From: Synergistaceae bacterium
GTDB lineage: Bacteria; Synergistota; Synergistia; Synergistales; Synergistaceae
Direction of reading: 5' to 3'
Assembly: GCA_031274465.1 (NCBI GenBank)
Contig: JAISQC010000061.1
Coordinates: 1-13,539, forward strand
Length of the DNA: 13,539 nucleotides
The notes beneath the pieces were generated by a model. That model saw only the letters and a list, made by a program, of their open reading frames with translations, had not been told where the DNA came from and made no database searches. Below are positions 6,812-13,359 of this stretch, one piece after another (position 1 is the stretch's first letter; the number at the start of each line of letters is the position of its first letter). A program made the translations under genes and the position numbers.

Positions 6812-7825
6812 GTGGATGTAAAAAACCAATTGGATGCCGTCGAGCGCTTGCTCTTTGACGTTTATGAATCGGACGTCAGCTTGGGCGCGATGTTGGAGGG
6901 CTATTTGAGCGATGGGCAGTTGAATTCGATAAGCACCGAGCGCGCCGGAGAATTCTTGCGCATGTTCCTCTACGGCGTCCGGTGCCGTTTCGCGTCGACT
7001 GCCGGTGGGATGCGGCTTTATTCCGTATTGTCGGGCAATTACGGCATGGAGGCGGTAAGCGTCCAAGCTGACGCGCCTGACATGAATTCCGTTCCCGACG
7101 CGTCGGTCGGCGAGGCGATAAAACGCTTGAAGCCGACGGACAGGACCGACGTCTTGAAGCAGATAGCGCGCCTGGCTGCGCGCGAGGTGTGCGGCATCGC
7201 GGTTCTGCCCTCCAATCCGAAAAAATGGCGCGGTGGTTCCGCGCCGGAGCGCGCACGATTGCCGGAGATAGACGACGACGCGATAGACCGCTTCGCTATA
7301 ACCGACGACGCCGCGTCGCTGAAGGAGATGGCTGGGAGGATAAACCAGGCGCTTGGGTCTGAAAGCCCCGAGTCCTCGGGGTACGTTCGACCAGGCATTA
7401 TAACGGGATGGCTCAGGGAAAAAGGCTTTTTGGCGACCGTCGCCACTTCGGACGGCAAACGCTACAACCAGCCAGCCGCTCCTGCGGCGATAATCGGCAT
7501 CACAGGCGAGATGAGGCAGGGTAAGTACGGCGAGTACGTCGAGCTCATGTTCGGCAGGCGGGCGCAGGAGTTCCTAAAGGACAATTTGCGCGAGATCGTC
7601 TCGTCGCGGACGGGCAGGCAACGAAAGAACGCCGCGCCGAATCGCGGCAAGCCTTGGCTTCCCCCGATGGACGACCAACTGAAAAAACGCTTTTCCGACG
7701 GCGCCGCGCTTCACGAGCTGGCGCGCGAATTCGGCCGGACGACGGCAGGCATCCAAGCCAGGCTCAAACTTCACGGGCTTATCGACGACGCCCCGCAACT
7801 GTTCATGGAGAAAGCCGCCAACTGA
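6812..7825 (+). CDS. Unrecognised protein with C-terminal HTH/Myb-like DNA-binding segment
   Basis: Not recognised as a named family. The 337-residue product has no signal peptide or membrane segment. Three parts can be seen: an N-terminal helical, acidic region (1-90); a middle block at about 190-265 (IITGWLREKGFL ... YGEYVELMFGRRAQEFLKDN) that looks like a compact conserved winged-helix-like module; and a C-terminal segment at 279-324 (GKPWLPPMDDQLKKRF ... LAREFGRTTAGIQARL) that resembles SANT/Myb-like or helix-turn-helix domains of the 'PW-D-L ... LA-ELGRT-AI-RL' type. A basic linker (RTGRQRKN) lies between. A nucleic-acid-binding regulatory role is inference. GTG 6812 is chosen because GGAGGTG at 6799-6805 precedes it by 6 nt; the frame is open upstream to TTG 6731 but without an SD there. 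It sits alone, 181 bp after the sugar operon and convergent with ilvA. Confidence 0.75.
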   Translation: MDVKNQLDAVERLLFDVYESDVSLGAMLEGYLSDGQLNSISTERAGEFLRMFLYGVRCRFASTAGGMRLYSVLSGNYGMEAVSVQADAPDMNSVPDASVGEAIKRLKPTDRTDVLKQIARLAAREVCGIAVLPSNPKKWRGGSAPERARLPEIDDDAIDRFAITDDAASLKEMAGRINQALGSESPESSGYVRPGIITGWLREKGFLATVATSDGKRYNQPAAPAAIIGITGEMRQGKYGEYVELMFGRRAQEFLKDNLREIVSSRTGRQRKNAAPNRGKPWLPPMDDQLKKRFSDGAALHELAREFGRTTAGIQARLKLHGLIDDAPQLFMEKAAN

Positions 7826-7834
7826 CGGCATCTT

Positions 7835-7871
7835 GCAGCGCCGCGCGCGGGCATGCCACGCGCCGCGCTGC
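7835..7871. terminator. GC-rich hairpin between convergent genes
   Basis: The arm at 7835-7847 (GCAGCGCCGCGCG) pairs with 7859-7871 (CGCGCCGCGCTGC) over 13 positions with one mismatch, around an 11-nt loop. It lies in the 50-bp gap between the stops of the two convergent genes, where a shared bidirectional terminator would be expected. No T-run follows on either strand, so intrinsic termination is uncertain; it may only protect mRNA 3' ends. Confidence 0.45.
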
Positions 7872-7875
7872 CCGT

Positions 7876-9162
7876 TCATATCAGCCTCAGCAGGTCGGGT
7901 TTGTCGTTGAGGTATTCGTAGACGATGTTCTGGTCGTTCATCCTCTGCAGCAAGGGTGCGAAATCTTCGGGAGACCGCACCTCTATGCCGACTACCGCCG
8001 GTCCCTTTTCGCGCGCGTTCTTCTTGGCGTACTGGAAAAGCGTGATGTCGTCGTTCGGGCCCAGCGCGTGTTCCAGAAATTCGCGAAGGGCGCCGGCGCG
8101 CTGCGGGAAGCGGACGATGAAATAGTGCTTGATCCCCTCGTACAACATGGAGCGCTCCTTTATCTCCTCCATGCGGGTGATATCGTTGTTGCTGCCCGAT
8201 ACCACGCATACCACCGTTTTTCCCGCCATCTCGCGCGCCACGAGGGACAGCGCGGCTATCGAGGCGGCGCCGGCCGGCTCCACCACTATGGCGCTTTCGT
8301 TGTAAAGCTCGAGTATCGTGGTGCATATCTTCCCCTCTGGGACCACCACTATTTGGTCTAACAGCTCGCGGCAGATTCGAAACGTTATCTCGCCCGGCGT
8401 GCGTACCGCAATGCCGTCGGCAAACGTGTCTATATCCGCGAGCGTGACGCGGCGCCCCTCCTCGAACGACCGCTTCATGCAAGGCGCCCCTGCCGCTTCG
8501 ACGCCTATTATCCTAGTATATGGGCTTATCGTCTTGAATACGCTGGAGACTCCCGCAGCAAGCCCTCCGCCTCCAATGGGGAGCAGCAGGCAGTCTATCG
8601 GCTGTTTCGCGTCGTTCAGGATGTCGAGCCCAAGGGTGCCCTGGCCCTCGATTATCTGAGGGTCGTCGAACGGATGGATGAAGCACGCGCCCTTCGATTC
8701 GCAGTACTCCATTGCGTCTCCGCACGCGTCGTCGTAGGTGTCTCCGGTGAGGACTATCTCGACGAATTCGCCGCCGAACATCCTTACTTGGTTTATCTTC
8801 TGCTGGGGCGTTGGCTTCGGCATGAATATCACCGCGTGCGTTTTCAGCCTGTTTGCCGCGAAAGCGACGCCCTGCGCGTGGTTCCCCGCGCTGGCGCAGA
8901 CGACCCCGCTGTCGAGCTCGCTTTGGTCGAGGCACGCTATCTTGTTGAACGCGCCCCGGATTTTATACGACCTTACATGCTGCATGTCCTCCCGCTTCAG
9001 CCAGATATCCGCCCCGTACCGATCTGAGAGAGGAAAGTTTTTGACCAGAGGAGTGGGTACTACCACGTTCCCTATGCGTTGTTTCGCCCTCTGTATGTCG
9101 CTGAGCTGGGGCATGTAGAAATCTTTGCCGGGCTTGCCCGAGTCTCCGACCGAATCGCACAT
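7876..9162 (-). CDS. ilvA: Threonine ammonia-lyase (threonine dehydratase), short form with ACT-like domain
   Basis: PLP enzyme that deaminates L-threonine to 2-oxobutanoate, the first committed step to isoleucine. The 428-residue product has the PLP lysine in RSYKIRGAFN (Lys67), SAGNHAQGVA at 91-100, the phosphate-binding GGGGLAAG at 197-204 and a VSGSNND motif near 321 (often SGGN). The C-terminal 345-428 (HYFIVRFPQRAGALREFLEH onward) is a single ACT-like regulatory module, as in the short IlvA forms rather than the two-module E. coli type; allosteric control by isoleucine is therefore likely but not shown. The start at 9162 is preferred because GGAGG (complement of 9172-9176) lies 9 nt upstream; an internal Met corresponding to 9114 lacks an SD. 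It is monocistronic, with its own promoter. Confidence 0.93.
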   Translation of the reverse strand: MCDSVGDSGKPGKDFYMPQLSDIQRAKQRIGNVVVPTPLVKNFPLSDRYGADIWLKREDMQHVRSYKIRGAFNKIACLDQSELDSGVVCASAGNHAQGVAFAANRLKTHAVIFMPKPTPQQKINQVRMFGGEFVEIVLTGDTYDDACGDAMEYCESKGACFIHPFDDPQIIEGQGTLGLDILNDAKQPIDCLLLPIGGGGLAAGVSSVFKTISPYTRIIGVEAAGAPCMKRSFEEGRRVTLADIDTFADGIAVRTPGEITFRICRELLDQIVVVPEGKICTTILELYNESAIVVEPAGAASIAALSLVAREMAGKTVVCVVSGSNNDITRMEEIKERSMLYEGIKHYFIVRFPQRAGALREFLEHALGPNDDITLFQYAKKNAREKGPAVVGIEVRSPEDFAPLLQRMNDQNIVYEYLNDKPDLLRLI

Positions 9163-9214
9163 TGAAATACGCCTCCAGATGTTTCGATATGTCCCCATTC
9201 GCTGCCAAGACAGT

Positions 9215-9243
9215 ATTATGTCAGCATCGGCAGAAAGAATCAA
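9215..9243 (-). promoter_or_regulatory. Sigma70 promoter of ilvA
   Basis: On the minus strand TTGATT (complement of 9238-9243) is followed after exactly 17 bp by CATAAT (complement of 9215-9220), with TGA immediately before the -10, an extended -10 arrangement. The implied transcription start near 9208 leaves a leader of about 46 nt, too short for an attenuator or T-box. Confidence 0.65.
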
Positions 9244-9290
9244 GACCGCGCTAAAGCACAGGCAAGACCTCGTGTGCGCTTCCTATGGGT

Positions 9291-9296
9291 TATAAT
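9291..9296 (+). promoter_or_regulatory. Candidate -10 box of cobQ
   Basis: A perfect TATAAT stands 45 bp before the chosen cobQ start, in the divergent spacer shared with ilvA. No good -35 box is seen 16-18 bp upstream, so the promoter may need an activator or be weak. The leader of roughly 38 nt is too short for a cobalamin riboswitch. Confidence 0.45.
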
Positions 9297-9340
9297 TATC
9301 CACTGATCGCGAAAAAGCGCGAGAGGTGGGGGATTTGTCG

Positions 9341-10831
9341 ATGAAAGGCGCTCTGATGATCCAAGGGACGGCGTCAGACGCGGGAAAGTCGCTGGTGGTC
9401 GCTGGGCTGTGCAGGCTGTTCACGCGCCGGGGGCTTCGCGTGCTTCCTTTCAAACCGCAAAACATGTCGAACAACGCGGCGATAACGGCGGACGGAGGGG
9501 AGATAGGAAGAGCGCAGGCCCTGCAAGCACTGGCTTGCAGGGCCGAACCGGTCTCCGACATGAACCCGGTCCTGCTGAAGCCGGAGAGCGAAATGGGAAG
9601 CCAGGTGGTGGTGCAGGGGCATGCTCGGGCGACGGTCGGCGCGACTGATTATCTGCGATATCGCAATGAGCTGATGCCTGCGGTGATGGAGAGCTTCGGA
9701 AAGCTGAGGTCTCGCGCCGACCTCGTGCTGGTCGAAGGGGCCGGCAGCATATCCGAGGTGAACCTGCGCGACGGGGATATCTCAAACATGGGCTTTGCCG
9801 CCCGCGCCGGCGTCCCAGTGGCTTTGGTCGCAGACATCGACCGCGGGGGGGCGCTCGCGTCGATAGTGGGCTCGTGGGTTCTGCTGCCCGAAGGCGAGCG
9901 AGCGCTGCTTCGTGGGTATATCGTCAACAAATTCCGAGGGGACCTCGCCATATTCGAGCCGGCAATTGAGATCATAAAGCGCGAGAGCGGCCTTCCGTGC
10001 CTTGGCGTTGTCCGATGGTTCGAGGGGGCCTCCAGGTTTCCTGCGGAGGATTCGCTCTCCATCTCGCGCGTTGCTGGCGCCAGCGCCAATTCCGCTGGCG
10101 GTGGGCTGCGCATGATAAAAATTTACGTCCTCGAATTGCCGAGGATATCGAATTTCGACGACTTCGACCCTTTGCGGGCCGAAGATGGCGTCGATCTGTC
10201 CTACGTGAAGCCAGGAACTGCCATCCCCGGCGACGGAGACCTGGTTATCGTCCCCGGGACGAAATCCACGATAGGCGACTTGGAATTTCTGCGGCGCGAA
10301 GGCTGGGACGTGGACATCGCCGCCCACTTGCGCAGGGGCGGGAGAGTGCTCGGGATATGCGGCGGGTATCAGATGCTGGGGCGCGAGGTTTCCGACCCCG
10401 ACGCCGTCGAAAACCCCTACCCGAAGACTGTGCCCGGGCTGGGGTTGCTCGACGTCGTGACGGTGATGGCGGGGGAGAAAAAGCTGCGGCGTTTTACAGC
10501 TCTCACGCAGCACGGCGACGAGGTGGCGGGATACGAGATCCACATGGGGGCAACAAGCGGGCCAGGAGCGGGAAGACCGATGCTGCTGCTGGACGGAGTC
10601 CCGGAAGGCGCGTCGAGCCATGACGGGCACGCCATGGGATGCTACATACATGGGCTTTTCGGCAGCGATTCATACAGGGCGAGATTTCTGTCGATATTTC
10701 GGGGAGGGGAGATTGCCGGAACCGAGCGGTCGTTTTATGAAAGTCAAATCGACGCGGCTTTGGACGAACTTGCGCGCCATATCGAGAAATGCGTGGACGT
10801 CGAAGCGCTGGCGGAAATAGCTGGGCTTTGA
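9341..10831 (+). CDS. cobQ: Cobyric acid synthase (glutamine-hydrolysing)
   Basis: Amidates the b, d, e and g carboxylates of adenosylcobyrinic acid a,c-diamide with glutamine and ATP to give adenosylcobyric acid in cobalamin synthesis (also called CbiP). At 496 residues it has the normal family length. The N-terminal dethiobiotin-synthetase-like ATPase shows GTASDAGKSLVVAGLCR, FKPQNMSNNAA and VLVEGAGSISEVNLRDGDISN. The C-terminal class I glutamine amidotransferase domain has VPGTKSTIGDL, the triad cysteine Cys340 in GICGGYQMLG and His437 in MGCYIHGLF. ATG 9341 follows an AGGTGGGGG Shine-Dalgarno (9324-9332); GTG 9326 and TTG 9335 are in frame but lie within or next to it. No other cobalamin gene is in the window. 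Confidence 0.95.
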   Translation: MKGALMIQGTASDAGKSLVVAGLCRLFTRRGLRVLPFKPQNMSNNAAITADGGEIGRAQALQALACRAEPVSDMNPVLLKPESEMGSQVVVQGHARATVGATDYLRYRNELMPAVMESFGKLRSRADLVLVEGAGSISEVNLRDGDISNMGFAARAGVPVALVADIDRGGALASIVGSWVLLPEGERALLRGYIVNKFRGDLAIFEPAIEIIKRESGLPCLGVVRWFEGASRFPAEDSLSISRVAGASANSAGGGLRMIKIYVLELPRISNFDDFDPLRAEDGVDLSYVKPGTAIPGDGDLVIVPGTKSTIGDLEFLRREGWDVDIAAHLRRGGRVLGICGGYQMLGREVSDPDAVENPYPKTVPGLGLLDVVTVMAGEKKLRRFTALTQHGDEVAGYEIHMGATSGPGAGRPMLLLDGVPEGASSHDGHAMGCYIHGLFGSDSYRARFLSIFRGGEIAGTERSFYESQIDAALDELARHIEKCVDVEALAEIAGL

Positions 10832-10850
10832 GGATCAAAAAATTTCTCAC

Positions 10851-10880
10851 TTGCCATCTTCGGACGTCCGATATTAAAAA
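10851..10880 (+). promoter_or_regulatory. Possible promoter with 12-bp palindrome before the exported-protein operon
   Basis: TTGCCA at 10851-10856 and TTAAAA at 10874-10879, 17 bp apart, are a weak sigma70-like pair in an AT-rich spacer. The perfect palindrome TCGGACGTCCGA at 10860-10871 lies between them, where a repressor site would sit. It has no loop and no following T-run, so it is unlikely to be a terminator of cobQ. Confidence 0.3.
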
Positions 10881-10913
10881 TATAAATATATGTTCTATGG
10901 AGAGTGTCGCCTG

Positions 10914-11876
10914 ATGATCAGCGCAAGCGCTTCGAAATCGAAAATAGCGATAGGAACTTTCATCACAGCCGCGATGATGTTTTTCGTCGCGGTGCCGTCC
11001 CCAGCTTTGGCGATAGCGCTCGATTTGGGGGCGCGCCCAAACGTTGGCCTCGTCTCGCCGGTCGAAAACAACACCGGGTTTCGCGTTTGGGGCAGCAAGT
11101 ACTATCCCGGCGACGTGCTGGGGCAGAAGATGGAGGAGTACATGCTAAGGAAGATGCGCTCCATACCGCGTATCTCCATAACGCGCGTTTTGGGCTCGAA
11201 CCCCGATTATTGGGAGATGGACATGACCTCGGAAGACGACCTGATCGTGAAGATAGGCATCGAGGAATTCAGGTACAAAAAAACCGACACGATAGCTTCG
11301 AAAGTGCGTTGGGACATCGCGTTGCACCTTTATGTCTACGACTCTTCGAAAAGGCTCCTCTACGACCAGGTGATAGAGGAACGCGCCGATCGCCAGTACG
11401 TGGTTTACAAGGACATCATGGAGCGCGAACCGGTATACTGGGAAACGTTTGAAAAAAGCCCTTATTGGCCCGCGATAAGGCACGCGATGGATGACGCGCT
11501 GAAGTACGTGATGCGCGGCTACAACGGCTACAGGATAGTGGGGCAGATCGTGGCGAAGGCGGAGCGCGTGGACGGCTCGCTCACAGTCTCCAAAAAGAAA
11601 CAGGACAAGATATATCACATAAACCTCGGCATGGAGGACAGCGTAAGGGTCGGCGATCTGCTCGCCGTGACGCGTTCGTCGTCGGTGCGGACCGTAGCGC
11701 CTGAGACGCCTGAGATGCACTTCCCTCAAGTCGTCGCAAGGGTCAGGGTGATATTCGTCAAAGGGCGCGACGGAGTGGTCGAGGTCGTAAAAGAGTCGAA
11801 GGATGCCCCGATACAGCTTGGAGACTCGCTCTCGGCGCCGCTTCCCGGCCGCCGCGACGGCGGGGCGAAATTTTAA
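10914..11876 (+). CDS. Exported protein of unknown function, CsgG/FlgT-like in appearance
   Basis: Not firmly recognised. A Sec signal peptide (1-33) has a basic start, the hydrophobic stretch IGTFITAAMMFFVAV and a cleavage site after SPALA. There is no lipobox cysteine, so the mature protein is probably periplasmic or surface-exposed. The mature part begins with NVGLVSPVEN and goes through a beta/alpha-looking region (60-200) with many Tyr/Trp. It has a late segment at 232-252 (KIYHINLGMEDSVRVGDLLA) of the 'I-N-L-G-x-x-D-x-V-x-V-G-D' type seen in C-terminal domains of FlgT and CsgG-related proteins. ATG 10914 is preferred over ATG 10890 because GGAGAG at 10899-10904 precedes it by 9 nt and the signal peptide then starts cleanly. 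The next gene follows 23 bp later. Confidence 0.78.
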   Translation: MISASASKSKIAIGTFITAAMMFFVAVPSPALAIALDLGARPNVGLVSPVENNTGFRVWGSKYYPGDVLGQKMEEYMLRKMRSIPRISITRVLGSNPDYWEMDMTSEDDLIVKIGIEEFRYKKTDTIASKVRWDIALHLYVYDSSKRLLYDQVIEERADRQYVVYKDIMEREPVYWETFEKSPYWPAIRHAMDDALKYVMRGYNGYRIVGQIVAKAERVDGSLTVSKKKQDKIYHINLGMEDSVRVGDLLAVTRSSSVRTVAPETPEMHFPQVVARVRVIFVKGRDGVVEVVKESKDAPIQLGDSLSAPLPGRRDGGAKF

Positions 11877-11899
11877 GAAGCAGGGGGCGGGAGTGAATG

Positions 11900-13102
11900 A
11901 TGAAAAAAATCGTAGCTGCTATGCTGGGGGTCCTCGTCGCCTTCACGTTGCCAAATGGCGTTGCCCCGTCACTTGCCGACACAAACTCGCCTCCTGACGA
12001 GTCCGTTAATCAGGAGCAGGGCGCGGAAGAGCAGGAGGCGGCGAAAAAACGCGACGAGGAGGCGCATCGGGCGCAAGCGGCGGCAGCCCGCAAGCGCGCG
12101 GCTGAGGAAGCCGCCCGCAAGAAGGCGGCGGCCAAACGCGCGGCGGAGGCCGAACGCGCGGCCGCGGCGAAGAGGGCGGCTGAAGATGAGAGGCGCGCCG
12201 CCAGCGCCGACATGATCGCTACAACGCTCGCGGCTGGCCGGAATCTCGTGGAGAACGGTCGCTACAGGAGCGCGATAATGGTGTTGCGAAGTTTTCTAGA
12301 CGCGCACCCTGACTATGCCGACGCGTGGTATTTGATATCTCGGGCGCACCACGCGCTGGGCGACTACGACAAGGCGCAGGCAGCGGCAAATGTTGCGCTC
12401 GAGATTGACCCGTACTATCCTGACCTCGTTAAGACGCCTAACGGCATCCAACCCATGCCGGTGCTGACGAAGCAACAGAGCAAAGAGCCGCGCCCGTCGA
12501 TGTCCGTGCTTCCGGTCAAGCCTCCGTTGCCCGCGAACCTGCTGCTCGAGCCCGTCGTGATATCGTTCCCGATTTTGGTGAGGTCTGAACACCCCGGACA
12601 GGATGGGTTCGCTAACTCCATGTACGAGCCGGACGGGCGCGACTCGCTCACCGGAGCGTATCTTCAGTATGTGCCGTATCCCCCTCTGCCGCTTGGAGCG
12701 ACAGTCAGTTGGATGCAGAGCGAGAAGTTCAACGAGATATCCCGCTGGCGCTTCAGGGTTGACAGGATGGGAATGCTGATGGAGCCCAGGGTGCCCATCG
12801 CTTGGAAGGGTTCCCATCCGTACGAGATCTACTTCTGGACGGGAGACGAATGGGCGAGGGTTCGCAGGGAGAACAAAAATAAAGCATTCCAGCGCGCCGA
12901 GGCGTACGACGATATATTGAACAGCGCCAGGGATAGCATAGCCGAAGTGCTGCGCGACAGAGGGTTTGTCTGGCATGAGCCCGACACTCCGGCCTTGGCG
13001 GCGAGCGCGTCGCACATGCGCTACAGATGGATGGGCGACATAGACCTGATGGATGCCGAATTCAGGGCTGATGAGCGAGCCAGAGAGCACGGCGGCCAAT
13101 GA
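11900..13102 (+). CDS. Exported coiled-coil and TPR protein of unknown function
   Basis: A 400-residue exported protein with distinct regions. There is a signal peptide (1-26, ending PSLA), then an Ala/Lys/Arg/Glu-rich helix at 40-103 resembling TolA-type stalks, then a TPR-like pair at 106-172 (NGRYRSAIMVLRSFL and HALGDYDKAQAAANVALEID). A proline-rich linker (180-215) leads to a C-terminal domain of about 180 residues that I do not recognise, rich in Trp/Tyr/Pro. The long charged stalk suggests the protein spans part of the periplasm and presents a binding domain. ATG 11900 is preferred to the adjacent ATG 11897 because GGGAG at 11889-11893 is then 6 nt away. It is co-transcribed with the gene at 10914, so the two probably act together in the envelope. 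Function unknown. Confidence 0.8.
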   Translation: MKKIVAAMLGVLVAFTLPNGVAPSLADTNSPPDESVNQEQGAEEQEAAKKRDEEAHRAQAAAARKRAAEEAARKKAAAKRAAEAERAAAAKRAAEDERRAASADMIATTLAAGRNLVENGRYRSAIMVLRSFLDAHPDYADAWYLISRAHHALGDYDKAQAAANVALEIDPYYPDLVKTPNGIQPMPVLTKQQSKEPRPSMSVLPVKPPLPANLLLEPVVISFPILVRSEHPGQDGFANSMYEPDGRDSLTGAYLQYVPYPPLPLGATVSWMQSEKFNEISRWRFRVDRMGMLMEPRVPIAWKGSHPYEIYFWTGDEWARVRRENKNKAFQRAEAYDDILNSARDSIAEVLRDRGFVWHEPDTPALAASASHMRYRWMGDIDLMDAEFRADERAREHGGQ

Positions 13103-13127
13103 TGCGGGCGGGACTGCTGGCTTGAGG

Positions 13128-13170
13128 ATATGAGGCGAGTGCCCGACCAGCGGGGAGAATGATCGCTCCT
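13128..13170 (+). other. Imperfect hairpin downstream of the TPR gene
   Basis: CAGCGGGGAG, starting about 13149, can pair imperfectly with CTCCTGCTG a few bases later. No T-run follows directly; the first T-rich stretch (TTTATTTCTTTTT) is around 13210-13222. This may be a weak or factor-dependent transcription end for the exported-protein operon. Support is slight. Confidence 0.2.
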
Positions 13171-13247
13171 GCTGGGTTGCGGGTCGCTGGATAGCAGGTA
13201 ATGGGGACTGTTTATTTCTTTTTATCGGATATTTGAGGAAAATACCG

Positions 13248-13283
13248 AATTATGTTAAATTATGTCAAGGTATTGACATAATT
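13248..13283 (+). promoter_or_regulatory. Three-half-site operator overlapping a promoter -35 box
   Basis: AATTATGT occurs at 13248-13255 and again at 13258-13265, 10 bp apart (one helical turn), and inverted as ACATAATT at 13276-13283. The second and third copies form a perfect 11-bp inverted repeat, AATTATGTCAA and TTGACATAATT, with the 4-nt spacer GGTA. The right arm contains the -35 box TTGACA, so a bound dimer would block RNA polymerase. Such an arrangement is typical of autorepressed genes (Xre-type regulators, toxin-antitoxin units); the regulator itself is not visible here. Confidence 0.6.
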
Positions 13284-13301
13284 ATCTATTTTTGTTATAT
13301 T
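13273..13301 (+). promoter_or_regulatory. Near-consensus sigma70 promoter
   Basis: TTGACA at 13273-13278 is followed after 17 bp by TATATT at 13296-13301, with TGT just before the -10 (extended -10). The predicted start near 13308 gives about 50 nt of leader before the ATG at 13360. This is the best promoter match in the window and it reads rightward into the repeat-bearing frame. Confidence 0.75.
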
Positions 13302-13359
13302 CATAAAAAGATTCTGGCTGTCGGCATTTCGTTATTTTATCCGATGCAGGGTGGAAGCA

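Noticed and set aside
7574..8482. Long minus-strand open frame of about 300 codons in another register
   Set aside because: It lies across the end of the 6812 gene and inside ilvA. Its translation is Arg/Gly-rich and without motifs, a shadow of GC-rich coding sequence.
9244..9340. Possible cobalamin riboswitch upstream of cobQ
   Set aside because: The leader after the TATAAT box is only about 38 nt and no B12-box-like sequence is seen.
9782..10651. Long minus-strand open frame inside cobQ
   Set aside because: It is fully covered by the well-supported cobQ gene, with no start signals and no recognisable domain.
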